A stretch of 34,009 nucleotides of DNA from contig JAITQU010000095.1 in the NCBI GenBank assembly GCA_031288735.1, forward strand, positions 1 to 34,009, read 5' to 3'. Origin of the DNA: Christensenellaceae bacterium (GTDB taxonomy: Bacteria > Bacillota > Clostridia > Christensenellales > DTU072). Positions 9,174 to 18,727 of the stretch are shown one piece after another. The notes beneath the pieces are model-generated. The model did no database searches, was not told the origin of the DNA, and saw only the letters and a list, made by a program, of their open reading frames with translations. The position numbers and the translations under genes were made by a program. Numbering within the stretch: position 1 is the stretch's first letter; the number at the start of each line of letters is the position of its first letter.

Positions 9174-10091
9174 CTAGATTTCAGTATTAATGTCTACTAG
9201 TATTGCAAGGTGTCGCTCTTGCTTATCTATTGGTGGGATTTGCATATAGTCACCATAAAGATTTTCCAGATATTCATCGTATCTTCTAGGAACAAAAAAT
9301 TTAGCGTCTAAAAAATCAACCTCAATCACGCTTGAAAAAAATCCAGACTCAAAGATCTCACGAGAATATGAAATCGCACTCGGTATGCCCTCGCGACCAG
9401 TTTTGTAAAGATATCCAGATTCGATTTTTTTAGTTAATTTAGACCAAAGTTTAACTCCTAATAAACGCGAAAGAAAACCAATACGGCGGCGCATGTTGTA
9501 CCATTTTCGGAGTTCCTTATTCGTCTTGCTTATAGCACTAACAGTGCTAGAGGGATATTTACTATCAAAGCAAAGAGTTAGTAAGCGACTAAATAGATAG
9601 TGTAATTTACTTAGTATAATTGTTTTCTTTTCACTTGCACTGACATTGACAACAGGGAAAACATCGATGAACAAGCCTTTATGTGTAGGGAAATTTTCAG
9701 AGCCGATCTCAACATATTTTGAGTTGTTGAGAAAAATTTTAAACATTCTGTGCGGTGATTTTGTAGTATACGGTGGAACTGCAGTATATTTTTTAGGAAA
9801 TTCAGCTAAAAACGCATTGCACAATCGCGTCATATCATTGTGGTAAATAATAACATCGACATCATCATCCCACGGAATGAACCCTTTATGTCTTATAGCG
9901 CCTAGGCAACTACCACCAGAAAGCATGTAGATAATATTGTGTTTTCGACACACATAGTCTAAATCCTTCAACATCATAAGAAGAGTTGCTTGAACTTTTT
10001 TTACAGTTTCAGCTGGCAAAATGTAGTTACTAAAAATTTCATTATACATTTTTTTTGTGTTCTTGACATTTTCAATCATCTTTACCGACAT
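9174..10091 (-). CDS. LicD family phosphotransferase
   Basis: The 305-residue protein has the LicD/fukutin-type core: a GGSCLGAIRHKGFIPWDDD segment at about residues 59-77 followed by VDV. The aspartate cluster D75-D77/D79 is the expected metal-binding catalytic site. Family members transfer phosphocholine, or another phospho-alcohol from a CDP-activated donor, onto surface glycans. Here the adjacent cytidylyltransferase may provide that donor. It is the first gene of the minus-strand cluster. Two starts are possible: ATG 10091 with GGGAAG directly against it, or the in-frame ATG four codons later. There are 121 bases to the next gene. Confidence 0.88.
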   Translation of the reverse strand: MSVKMIENVKNTKKMYNEIFSNYILPAETVKKVQATLLMMLKDLDYVCRKHNIIYMLSGGSCLGAIRHKGFIPWDDDVDVIIYHNDMTRLCNAFLAEFPKKYTAVPPYTTKSPHRMFKIFLNNSKYVEIGSENFPTHKGLFIDVFPVVNVSASEKKTIILSKLHYLFSRLLTLCFDSKYPSSTVSAISKTNKELRKWYNMRRRIGFLSRLLGVKLWSKLTKKIESGYLYKTGREGIPSAISYSREIFESGFFSSVIEVDFLDAKFFVPRRYDEYLENLYGDYMQIPPIDKQERHLAILVDINTEI

Positions 10092-10431
10092 CTTCCCTAA
10101 AAGCTAATCTATGTTTCCCTAGATCGATTTAATAGCATTCTAATTTTAAAACAATACTGTATAGGTCGAAACTTAACTTAAAATTATAATAATATTTATT
10201 ACAACTAAAATCAAGTTAATTAACTTTAAATTCAAGTTGAGAGGGACTAAAAAGTAAAAATTCACTTAAAATTTAACAAATACACATATCCATGTTAAAA
10301 TTTAAAGCATTTGACCATATAGTAACGCATTTAATATGTGCTTGACAGTGTATATGCAATTTGTTAAAATTAAGTAAATAGTTAAAAACTCAAAAATTTC
10401 TTGTATAATTTTTAGTTATGAGGCGAAACCC
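10092..10431. other. Divergent intergenic region
   Basis: This 340-base AT-rich spacer lies between the divergently transcribed licD-type gene and the RNase-H-like gene. It holds the plus-strand promoter at 10342-10370. Apart from that I see only AT-rich sequence, with no ORF, operator palindrome or RNA gene. Confidence 0.5.
10342..10370 (+). promoter_or_regulatory. Housekeeping promoter for the RNase-H-like gene
   Basis: A perfect TTGACA (10342-10347) is followed after 17 bases by TAAAAT (10365-10370). The start codon at 10432 is preceded by GAGGCG. A further TATAAT-like hexamer at about 10404 could be a second -10 element. Confidence 0.55.
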
Positions 10432-11325
10432 ATGAAAAAAGGCAAGTTCTATGCTGTAAGGAAGGGACATCAAAAAGGAATATTCTACAAATGGGAGGAT
10501 TGCCTAAATGCCACGAACGGCTTTTCGGGTGCTGAGTACAAGTCGTTTGTCACCGAGGAAGAGGCTGACGCTTTCCTTAATTATGTTGATAATGTTGATG
10601 AAAGTAATCGAAAATTTTATGCTGTAAAAAAAGGCATTCACAGAGGTGTATTCAAAACTTGGCCCGAATGTCAGCTAGCAATAAAAGGATATCTGCATCC
10701 TGAATACAAGTCGTTTAAAACCGAGATTGCTGCCAAAGCTTATTTGACAGGTAAGGATTTTATCTTCGAAAACGATATTTTTCCCAGGCTAAGTCTTGGA
10801 AAAATTTGTATCTATACTGATGGCAGTTTTGATAATGTAACTTTCTTTTACAGCTATGGTGCTGTTATTGTATTAAGTGACTCTGATACGATTGAATTGT
10901 GTGGCAAAGGAAATAATAATGAATTCCTAACGTCTAGGAATATAGCAGGTGAGGCTTTTGGTGTTATTGTAGCATTATGGTGGGCAATAAAAAACAAATA
11001 TGATAAAGTAAGCATCTTTCATGAATGTCCTAATCTAAGACAGTGGGCATCGGCGGAGTGGAGTGCTAAAACACCATTATCACTATATTTTCAAAATTTT
11101 ATCTGCCAGCTTAAAGACATAATTGACATCGAATTTGTTGAAACTAAAGGGCATTCAGATAACAAATATAATGAGATTGCTCATAATCTTAGTAGGTATG
11201 CATTCATAGAAGAAACGGATGATGTCTTAAGAGATAGTGATGGCTTTGGTATTAATGACATAAACGAAAATGAGCTTAAAGTATTACTAGAGGAGCTAAA
11301 AAAGAGCAAGCTTAGAAGTAAATAA
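10432..11325 (+). CDS. RNase H-like protein with two hybrid-binding domains and altered active site
   Basis: The 297-residue protein has two tandem N-terminal viroplasmin/RNase-H hybrid-binding domains, at residues about 4-49 and 60-108. Each has the KFYAV.KG...G.F..W..C......G...PEYKSF pattern. An RNase H fold follows at about 122-275. Such domains bind RNA-DNA hybrids; the RNase H domain cleaves the RNA strand using four carboxylates. The first two are present: D130 in YTDGS and E174 in AGEA. The third position, usually Asp in a DY-x-G-x-x-x-W motif, reads E198 (FHECPNLRQW). The last, usually Asp in NE-x-AD, reads H251 (NEIAHNLS). KGHS is retained. It may therefore have weakened or altered catalysis and act mainly by hybrid binding. 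It has its own promoter and lies directly upstream of the topoisomerase genes. Confidence 0.85.
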   Translation: MKKGKFYAVRKGHQKGIFYKWEDCLNATNGFSGAEYKSFVTEEEADAFLNYVDNVDESNRKFYAVKKGIHRGVFKTWPECQLAIKGYLHPEYKSFKTEIAAKAYLTGKDFIFENDIFPRLSLGKICIYTDGSFDNVTFFYSYGAVIVLSDSDTIELCGKGNNNEFLTSRNIAGEAFGVIVALWWAIKNKYDKVSIFHECPNLRQWASAEWSAKTPLSLYFQNFICQLKDIIDIEFVETKGHSDNKYNEIAHNLSRYAFIEETDDVLRDSDGFGINDINENELKVLLEELKKSKLRSK

Positions 11326-11375
11326 GAACTAGAAAGATCTAGTAATTGACTACAAACTGTATTAATGATAATATT

Positions 11376-11397
11376 AGGTAAATGGAATTACCTTTTA
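11376..11397 (+). terminator. Weak hairpin terminator after the RNase-H-like gene
   Basis: AGGTAA (11376-11381) and TTACCT (11388-11393) form a six-base-pair stem with a six-base loop, followed by a short T-run. It lies about 50 bases after the RNase-H-like stop and before the topoisomerase leader. The stem is AT-rich and therefore weak. Confidence 0.35.
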
Positions 11398-11487
11398 AAA
11401 GGGTTTAAAAAAACAGCTTTCGTTTTTTAGAACTAGCTAGTTTACACAAAGCTTTTAGGCGATGTAGATTGGCATAAAGGAGCAAAA

Positions 11488-13449
11488 ATGGCAGAAAAAT
11501 ATGATGCGCAAAATATCATAGTACTAGAGGGCCTAGAGGCTGTTCGTCTTAGACCTGGTATGTACATAGGCACAACTGGTGCAAAAGGACTCCATCATAT
11601 TTTGTGGGAAATTGTTGACAATGCAATGGACGAGGCCGCAAATGGGTATGCTGACACAATCAACGTTGTTATTTATGAGGATAATTCTGTATCCGTTGAG
11701 GATAACGGTCGTGGCATACCAGTCGATATAAACAAAAAACACAAAAAAACAGGAGTGGAATTAGTTTTTACTATTCTACATGCTGGTGGCAAGTTTGATA
11801 ATGCCGAATACAAATTTAGTGGTGGATTACATGGAGTAGGTGCTTCTGTAACCAATGCGCTGTCGGAATGGCTAAATGTTGATATTTATAAGGATGGAGA
11901 GGAGTATCGAATAGAATTTCATAGTCCACGCGTGGGCAAGAAAATTAAAAGTGGTGTTTTGAAAACGCCACTCCATAACGTTAAAAAAACCAAAAAACGT
12001 GGAACGAAGGTTACATTTATGCCTGACAGGGATGTTTTTGTCAACGAAGTCTTGAGTTTTGCAACTGTTAGGCAACGACTTAGAGAGCTAGCATTCTTAA
12101 ATAAGGGAATCACCTTGTGTCTAGAGGATAAACGAGCCTTAGATGAGAATGGAAAACCCAAAAAAGTTGAATTCTATTTCAAGGGTGGATTGGTAGATTT
12201 TGTAAATCATATTAACGAGGCAAAAACAAAGCAATCACCAAAGGTTATCTACCTTGATGGAAAAACCGAAAATTTCGAATTAGAGGTTGCTGTACAATAC
12301 ACAACAAACTATGGTGAGACAATAATATCATACGTTAATAACATACCCACAACAGAGGGTGGAACGCATGAGACAGGCTTTAAATCAGCAATGACAAAAT
12401 GTTTAAATGAATATGCCAGAAAAAACAATCTACTAAAGGCTAAGGATGCCAATGTCATAGGTGATGATTATCGTGACGGCATGACTGCAATTGTAAGTAT
12501 ACGAATGCAAAATATCCAATTCGAAGGACAAACCAAGACCAAATTAGGGAATCCTGAGGTTAAGGGTATTGTTGAAAGTATAGTGTCAGAGCGACTAGAT
12601 TTGTTTCTAAATGATAGTAGAAATAAGGATATTGCAAATTTGATAGTCAAAGCGGGGATAAATGCAAGCAAGGTAAGAGAGGCTGAAAAGCGGGCCAAGG
12701 ATGCACAAAGACAAAAAAACGCTATGACCGGGTCGGTTCTTGTAGGGAAATTTAGTGCATGCTCTGGCAAGAATGCTGATATCAATGAACTCTTTATTGT
12801 TGAAGGTGACTCAGCAGGTGGTTCTGCAAAGCAGGGACGTGATAGAAGCTTTCAGGCTGTACTTCCATTACGCGGAAAGCCTATAAATGCTGAAAAAAAG
12901 CGAAAGGAGCAAATAATTGCAAATGAAGAGATCCGCACGATTATTTATGCGCTTGGCACTGACTATGATAAGGAATTTAGCATATCGGAATTGAAATATG
13001 ATAAAGTTATCATCCTTGCAGATGCTGATCAAGATGGAGCACACATTCGTGCAATTTTATTAACGTTTTTCTACCGCTATATGCGTCAGCTTCTATGTGA
13101 TGGCCATGTATATATAGGCATGCCGCCTCTTTACAAGGTAGAGAAAAAAGGCGTATCGCGTTATGCATACGATGATATTGAGCTTGAAAAAATGATAACT
13201 GAATTGAAATCTGGTTATTCATTGCAACGATATAAAGGATTAGGTGAGATGAATCCAGAGCAATTATGGGATACAACACTAGACCCTAAAAAACGCACGT
13301 TACTACGAGTGACTGTAGATGATGCGGCGGAGGCCGACCTTATTATTTCAACTCTTATGGGCGATGATGTCGAGATGCGAAAAGCATATATAAATGAAAA
13401 CGCAAACTTTAACAAACTTGATCTTTTTGCTGAAAAATTTAGTAGTTAA
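11488..13449 (+). CDS. Type IIA DNA topoisomerase subunit B (GyrB/ParE family)
   Basis: This is the ATPase subunit of DNA gyrase or topoisomerase IV, 653 residues, typical for Gram-positive GyrB or ParE. The GHKL ATPase domain has EIVDNAMDEA, DNGRGIPVD and GGLHGVGASV. The transducer region follows. The Toprim domain shows VEGDSAGGSAKQGRDR (catalytic Glu in EGDSA), LPLRGKPIN and the metal-binding ADADQDGAH. The C-terminal RYKGLGEMN and the MGDDVE..R tail are intact. AAAGGAG lies six bases before ATG 11488. The partner A subunit is downstream but separated by a MITE-like element and a truncated transposase. Whether the pair is the cell's gyrase or its topoisomerase IV is open; the A subunit lacks an obvious GyrA box. 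Confidence 0.93.
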   Translation: MAEKYDAQNIIVLEGLEAVRLRPGMYIGTTGAKGLHHILWEIVDNAMDEAANGYADTINVVIYEDNSVSVEDNGRGIPVDINKKHKKTGVELVFTILHAGGKFDNAEYKFSGGLHGVGASVTNALSEWLNVDIYKDGEEYRIEFHSPRVGKKIKSGVLKTPLHNVKKTKKRGTKVTFMPDRDVFVNEVLSFATVRQRLRELAFLNKGITLCLEDKRALDENGKPKKVEFYFKGGLVDFVNHINEAKTKQSPKVIYLDGKTENFELEVAVQYTTNYGETIISYVNNIPTTEGGTHETGFKSAMTKCLNEYARKNNLLKAKDANVIGDDYRDGMTAIVSIRMQNIQFEGQTKTKLGNPEVKGIVESIVSERLDLFLNDSRNKDIANLIVKAGINASKVREAEKRAKDAQRQKNAMTGSVLVGKFSACSGKNADINELFIVEGDSAGGSAKQGRDRSFQAVLPLRGKPINAEKKRKEQIIANEEIRTIIYALGTDYDKEFSISELKYDKVIILADADQDGAHIRAILLTFFYRYMRQLLCDGHVYIGMPPLYKVEKKGVSRYAYDDIELEKMITELKSGYSLQRYKGLGEMNPEQLWDTTLDPKKRTLLRVTVDDAAEADLIISTLMGDDVEMRKAYINENANFNKLDLFAEKFSS

Positions 13450-13570
13450 GCTCATCTTTCATATTAATTCAATTTTTGATTCATTGAAAAGCCATAAAAA
13501 CAAAATAGGAACAAAGGCTTACTTTTAAAAAAATCCTTAAGTTAAAAGACGGATAATAATTCAATTAATA

Positions 13571-13787
13571 CACAATTTGTTAATGTTCACACCACAACTG
13601 AATTAATAATAATGTTGATAAAGGCAAGGCGCATTTATTAAATTGCCATTTAAAAGAGCTTTTTTAAATATGAAACGACTATTGCTGTGTCGTTCCCGCT
13701 AAAGTGCTGATCTTTTTAACAAATATCATGCAAAGGATGGACATGGACCATGTTTTCCATATGGGGTGTGAACAGTAACCACAATTT
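13571..13787. mobile_element. MITE-like element, copy 2, with 8-bp target duplication
   Basis: The 201-bp element at 13579-13779 has terminal inverted repeats GTTAATGTTCACACC and GGTGTGAACAGTAAC (14 of 15 pairing). It is flanked by a perfect direct repeat CACAATTT (13571-13578 and 13780-13787), the expected footprint of transposition. It is related to the copy at 135-333. It encodes no protein and must have moved with a transposase supplied elsewhere. The 8-bp duplication argues against the neighbouring IS5-type transposase, whose family makes shorter duplications. Confidence 0.85.
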
Positions 13788-13880
13788 ATAAAACAAACAC
13801 AAAGGAATGCTAATGCTGTGATTTAGACCTTATATTGTGCTACAATATAGTTAGTTTAGTTTAAAGAGGATCAACTTATT

Positions 13881-14357
13881 ATGGAGTCGTTAATTGCAGG
13901 CTTTGCACAAGCTCGATATAACTTAATGGATCAGAATGGAGAGCCATTAGTTAAATTAAACAAAATCATAAATTGGGACGTTTTTAGAGAGATTATTGAA
14001 AAGGCAATACATAGAGAAACAACTAATGTAGGTAGGCCACCATACGACTCACTATTAATGTTTAAAATTATTAATCTTCAGAAGTGGTATACACTCTCAG
14101 ATGCTGGTGCACAGAATGCAATATGCAACCGTTTGGATTTCACTCGCTTTTTAGGACTAGATATTCACGATAAAATACCTGATGCTGCAACAATATGGGA
14201 GTTTAAAAAAACACTTAAAGCACTTGGTGTCTATGATGAGTTGTTTGATATGCTTGATAAAATGATAAAGGAAGCCGGCATCGTTGCACATAAAGGTTGT
14301 ATAGTGGATGCAACGTTTGTAATGATTCCTAAAAGACAAAGTAAGAAAAAAATTTAA
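13881..14357 (+). pseudogene. Truncated IS5-type transposase (N-terminal part)
   Basis: The 158-residue frame matches the N-terminal half of IS5-family DDE transposases: GEPLVKLNKIINWDVFREI, a GRPPYDSLLMFKIINLQ stretch, LSDAGAQNAICNRLDFTRFLGL, IPDAATIWEFKK and finally KGCIVDATFV, where the first DDE aspartate (IVDATF) is expected. The frame ends in KKKI and a stop, and the catalytic core with the second Asp and Glu is missing; family members are about twice as long. The downstream 140 bases do not continue it. It has a plausible TACAAT -10 near 13848 and an AGAGGA site before the ATG, so a short product could be made, but it should not transpose. Confidence 0.8.
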
Positions 14358-14552
14358 AACTACATTGGATCAAGATTTGAGTTGAAACTATATAAATGAA
14401 AATGAATACATAAACTTAATGCACAAACTAAATAGATTTCTTCTCAGTTAAACAAAATTTTATTTTTTTAGTTCGCATATTTTAGTCAATCTTAGTGGGT
14501 GCTAGGTTTAGCACTCCGATATAAAAAAGCCAAAACTGGAGGATGCTTGTTC

Positions 14553-17027
14553 GTGGCTAAACCTAAATCATCCGATGCGCCATTGGATTTTAAAGAAAAT
14601 ATTATTGAAAGACCGATAGAGAGAGTACTCCCTGATGCAATGATGCCATACAGCGAGTACATCATTCTTGATAGGGCACTCCCACGTGTTGAGGATGGCT
14701 TAAAACCAGTTCAAAGACGAATTCTTTACGCAATGAATGATATGCACATGCGTCCTGATACGCCATATAAAAAATCAGCTCGTGTTGTAGGTGAATGTCT
14801 AGGTAAATATCATCCACATGGAGATTCGTCTGTTTATGATGCGATGGTTAGAATGGCACAGGATTTCAATATGCGTATGCCTCTTGTAGATGGGCATGGC
14901 AATTTTGGATCAATTGATGGTGATTCGGCCGCTGCCATGCGATATACAGAAGTGCGTCTTGAAAAGTTAGCAATGGAGCTTCTTCGAGATCTTGACAAAG
15001 ATACTGTAAAGTGGAATAAAAATTTTGATGACACACTTGATGAACCTGATGTATTGCCAGGTAGATTTCCAAACCTATTAGTTAACGGTGCGACAGGGAT
15101 AGCGATAGGTCTTGCAACAAATATACCACCACATAATTTAACTGAGGTAATTGATGGTTGCGTAGCAATGATAGAAAATCCTAAAATTACACTTGAGGAA
15201 ATGGTAACTATTATTAAGGGCCCAGATTTTCCTACAGGCGCCTACATGTTAAACAATGAATCCATTCTTGAAACATATCAAACTGGCCGTGGGCGTGTAA
15301 GATTGCGGGCTAAGACAACTATAGAAAATGTTGATGGTGGGAAACAGGACATAGTAGTGACTGAAATACCATATAATGTCAATAAAGAGTCTTTGCAAAA
15401 AAGAATATTTGATTTAAAGGAAACACAGAAAGAAATATTAGGCGGGATTACCGATGTGGTTGACGAATCTGATCGCACTGGGATGAGAATTGTTATTCGA
15501 CTACGAAAGGGGGAAAATCCTGAAAAAATATTAGACTATTTGCTATCTAAAACTGATCTAGAGTGTAATTTTAATGTAAACATGGTTGCGATTGCTGATG
15601 GCAAGCCAAAGCAATTAGGTCTTATGGATATACTTAAATGTTATCTCGAATTCCAGCGCAAAATTATATACAAACGTAGCGAGCATGATATCAATATTGC
15701 AAGAAAACGTGCTCACATACTAGAGGGTTTTAAGAAAGTCATTCCTGATATTGATGAGGTAATACGCATAATACGGAGTTCGGATACTAGACCTGAGGCA
15801 AAGCAACGATTAATTGAAAGATTTGAGATCACCGCCGAGCAATCCGAAGCTATACTAGTATTGCAACTAGGTAACATCAACAAACTAGACGTTGGCAAGT
15901 TTGATAGGGAGTTAAAGGAGCTCAAGACGAGCATTAACAAACTATCAAAAATACTTTTATCAGAAAAAGAACAATTAAATGTCGTAAAGAACGAATTAAT
16001 TGAGATTAGAGACAGATTTCCATCACCTAGACAAACTACCATAGTGGGTACTTTTGAAGAAGTCGTTGAATCCAATAAGGCATTTAATCCTACAGTGCGC
16101 ATAACCAAGCGAGGAATAGTTTCAATTGATGCAAATGGTGGTATTAAATTCATGACCAGTAGGAGCTTTGCCGCTGGAGATAGAGGCGTGCTGGCTGGTG
16201 GAGCAGATGCAATATCGAGAGCGGTAGTAAAAATAGAGGTCGATAGCACAACTCTAATATTTGGTAATAAGGGAAATTGCTATAAGCCTGATTTTGAAAC
16301 TTTCAAGGAAAAACGATGGACTGATAGCGGCACACAACTTAAAAGTCTCTTCCTAGATGCTGTAAATACTGAAAAAGCAGTTTCGATCTTATCCTTTAAT
16401 GAAAATGAGGCATCTAGCAAAAAACTCTATTTCTACACTAAGTTTGGGCTAGTTAAGTCGATGTGGTTGAAAAATTGTATTGTTAATCGTGATGTTTATG
16501 ATGTGGTAGCTTTGCAGGATGGAGACGAAATCATTTCCGTCGAACTGGCACTAGAAGGGGCAACAATTATATTCGTAACTAGTGATGGATTAGCAGTAAA
16601 CACTGTGACTAATGAATATCCAATTCAAGGCAGGAGTGCTGGTGGAGTGGCGGGTGCTAAACTAAATAGTGGTGCGAGTGTGATATTTGCAGGTCAAATC
16701 TCGAATAATGCTACAAATGATGATCAAATGGAAGAAATAGCGGTTATTAGTTCAAAAGGATATGCTAAAAAAGTATCGGCAAAGGAGTTTGATTCAGTGC
16801 AACGTAATCGAAAAGGGGTAAAAATAATTGACCTACTTGAGACGGAATCAGTGGTGTTTGCAACAAAAATTACTCAACCATGTGAAATAGCTATTATAAC
16901 TCATGGAAATGAGCTTCAGGTTCTAGAAAGCGAACGAATACGTGTAGATAAGAGAGAAAGCAAAGGCCGTCCGACGTTGTATGGTATTAAATTTAAGAAA
17001 ATAATAAACCACGTAAACGAAATTTAA
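14553..17027 (+). CDS. Type IIA DNA topoisomerase subunit A (GyrA/ParC family)
   Basis: This is the DNA breakage-reunion subunit, 824 residues. The winged-helix region has [28 protein letters not shown], shown here as family core, and the catalytic tyrosine is Y131 in AAMRYTE. The quinolone-determining positions are the susceptible-type S92 and D96. [11 protein letters not shown], the coiled-coil tower (about 400-460) and a C-terminal beta-pinwheel follow. At the place where GyrA has its QRRGGKG box I see [11 protein letters not shown], so the box is not conserved, which leans toward a topoisomerase-IV-like role. The core itself reads GyrA-like, and I leave the symbol open. The frame is open from 14499, but GTG 14553 (VAKPKSSD) is chosen because GGAGGA at 14538-14543 lies nine bases upstream. 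It pairs with the B subunit gene upstream. Confidence 0.92.
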   Translation: MAKPKSSDAPLDFKENIIERPIERVLPDAMMPYSEYIILDRALPRVEDGLKPVQRRILYAMNDMHMRPDTPYKKSARVVGECLGKYHPHGDSSVYDAMVRMAQDFNMRMPLVDGHGNFGSIDGDSAAAMRYTEVRLEKLAMELLRDLDKDTVKWNKNFDDTLDEPDVLPGRFPNLLVNGATGIAIGLATNIPPHNLTEVIDGCVAMIENPKITLEEMVTIIKGPDFPTGAYMLNNESILETYQTGRGRVRLRAKTTIENVDGGKQDIVVTEIPYNVNKESLQKRIFDLKETQKEILGGITDVVDESDRTGMRIVIRLRKGENPEKILDYLLSKTDLECNFNVNMVAIADGKPKQLGLMDILKCYLEFQRKIIYKRSEHDINIARKRAHILEGFKKVIPDIDEVIRIIRSSDTRPEAKQRLIERFEITAEQSEAILVLQLGNINKLDVGKFDRELKELKTSINKLSKILLSEKEQLNVVKNELIEIRDRFPSPRQTTIVGTFEEVVESNKAFNPTVRITKRGIVSIDANGGIKFMTSRSFAAGDRGVLAGGADAISRAVVKIEVDSTTLIFGNKGNCYKPDFETFKEKRWTDSGTQLKSLFLDAVNTEKAVSILSFNENEASSKKLYFYTKFGLVKSMWLKNCIVNRDVYDVVALQDGDEIISVELALEGATIIFVTSDGLAVNTVTNEYPIQGRSAGGVAGAKLNSGASVIFAGQISNNATNDDQMEEIAVISSKGYAKKVSAKEFDSVQRNRKGVKIIDLLETESVVFATKITQPCEIAIITHGNELQVLESERIRVDKRESKGRPTLYGIKFKKIINHVNEI

Positions 17028-17388
17028 ATTAGATACTAAGATTGCACTAGTCTAAAGCACCATCAAAACTAGCATTACTAAATCTATAAAGAGACTTGAG
17101 TTCCTTGTCTTCAGTTGATTAAAATGATAGTAGACTATTAATAAATATTTAATTTGTAGGGAAAAGAGATTAGTCTATTTAAAAAACTGAAACGAGATTT
17201 TACTTTTAAATGTATAAACTAAAAATAAAAAATATATGATTTAGTCTCAATTATTAATTAAAACTTAAAGAAAAAATCTAGCTTTTTTAAATAAACCAAT
17301 AGCTCATTAATATGGATTAAAATTGAGCATTTAAAAAATAGAAAAAGTTAGGAGAACTTTTGTAATTACATGGAGCAAAGAAAGAAAA
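17028..17388. other. AT-rich gap before der
   Basis: These 361 bases contain no ORF, tRNA or strong hairpin that I can support. The composition is extremely AT-rich with homopolymer A and T tracts. A ribosome-binding site (GGAG) just before 17389 belongs to der. Confidence 0.5.
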
Positions 17389-18708
17389 ATGAATAAATTA
17401 GTGGCAATAGTTGGAAGACCTAATGTTGGGAAATCCACTTTTTTTAACAGAATGGTAGGACAGCGTTTAAGCATAGTAAATAACATACCTGGAGTGACGA
17501 GGGATAGATTATATGCAGACACCGAATGGTGTGGGCACGCTTTTACTATAATAGACACTGGCGGTATTGAGTCCATTCCAGATGATCAAATATCTAAGCA
17601 TGTAAAAAAACAGGCTGAAATTGCAATTGAAATGGCTGACGTTGTGCTGTTCATGGTTGATGGCAAAATAGGAATTACATCTGATGATTATGAAGTAGGT
17701 GAATATCTTAGAAAATCAAACAAACCAATAGTTTTAGTTGTAAACAAGATAGACGGACCAGATGATAGTGGAATTTATGATTTCTACTCGCTATGCTTAG
17801 GTAATCCATTTCCAATTTCTTCAGAGCATGGGAGAGGAATAGGTGATGTCTTAGATGCAATAACAGTGCATTTTGGGGCCAGAAGTGAAATTCAAGATAG
17901 TGATGAGAGTGCAATCTCAATTGCGGTTGTTGGGAGACCAAATGTCGGCAAATCGTCACTCGTAAATAAAATTTTAGGATATGAAAGGGTTATTGTAAGC
18001 GATATTAGCGGCACGACGCGGGATGCAATAGATACTCCCTTTACATTAAATGGAAAGCGATATGTCATCATTGATACTGCTGGAATACGAAAAAAGAGCA
18101 AGGTAGATGAAGATTTAGAGTATTATAGTGTTTTGCGTGCAATAGGTGCGATTAAGCGAGCGGACGTTGTCCTTATAGTAATTGATGCTAAGGAAAATAT
18201 CACTGAGCAGGATATAAAAATTTGTGGACTAAGTCACAATGAAAAAAAAGCCTCAGTTCTCGTCGTTAACAAATGGGATATAATAGAAAAAGATAACAAT
18301 ACAATGACAAGGTATGAAAAAAAGCTAAGCGAGGAGCTAAAATACATGAATTATCTTCGCAGTGTGTATGTTAGCGCATTGACAGGACAGCGTATTGGGA
18401 TGATTATAGAATCTGTAAATACTGTATTTGAAAATGCAACTCGTAGAATTGCAACAGGCATATTAAACGATGTAATAGGTGATGCGTTAGCTACAAATGA
18501 GCCACCACATAAAAACGGTGTAAAGCTCAAAATATATTACGCAACACATGTAGCAGTTAAGCCACCTACATTTGTTTTCTTTGTTAATGAACCAGAGATA
18601 CTCCATTTTTCATACAAGAGATATCTTGAAAATGCAATAAGGAAGGCATTCGAATTTTCAGGGACACCAATAAAGTTAATTTTTAGAAAAAACAGCGAAA
18701 ATCAATAA
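17389..18708 (+). CDS. der: Ribosome-assembly GTPase Der (EngA)
   Basis: This essential GTPase with two G domains acts in 50S subunit maturation; at 439 residues it has the family's normal length. Domain 1 has GRPNVGKST (about 9-17), DTGG, and NKID. Domain 2 has GRPNVGKSS (about 182-190), DTAGI and NKWD. A C-terminal KH-like domain ends in KLIFRKNSEN. The two P-loops and both switch regions look intact. GGAG lies upstream of ATG 17389. The aminotransferase gene begins only 19 bases after the stop, with its own AAGAGGT site, so the two are probably one transcript. Confidence 0.96.
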   Translation: MNKLVAIVGRPNVGKSTFFNRMVGQRLSIVNNIPGVTRDRLYADTEWCGHAFTIIDTGGIESIPDDQISKHVKKQAEIAIEMADVVLFMVDGKIGITSDDYEVGEYLRKSNKPIVLVVNKIDGPDDSGIYDFYSLCLGNPFPISSEHGRGIGDVLDAITVHFGARSEIQDSDESAISIAVVGRPNVGKSSLVNKILGYERVIVSDISGTTRDAIDTPFTLNGKRYVIIDTAGIRKKSKVDEDLEYYSVLRAIGAIKRADVVLIVIDAKENITEQDIKICGLSHNEKKASVLVVNKWDIIEKDNNTMTRYEKKLSEELKYMNYLRSVYVSALTGQRIGMIIESVNTVFENATRRIATGILNDVIGDALATNEPPHKNGVKLKIYYATHVAVKPPTFVFFVNEPEILHFSYKRYLENAIRKAFEFSGTPIKLIFRKNSENQ

Positions 18709-18727
18709 TTAAATAAAGAGGTATAAG

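Noticed and set aside
13571..14357. MITE and IS5 transposase fragment as one insertion sequence
   Set aside because: The transposase lies outside the duplicated 8-bp site, and IS5 elements make shorter target duplications, so they are separate events.
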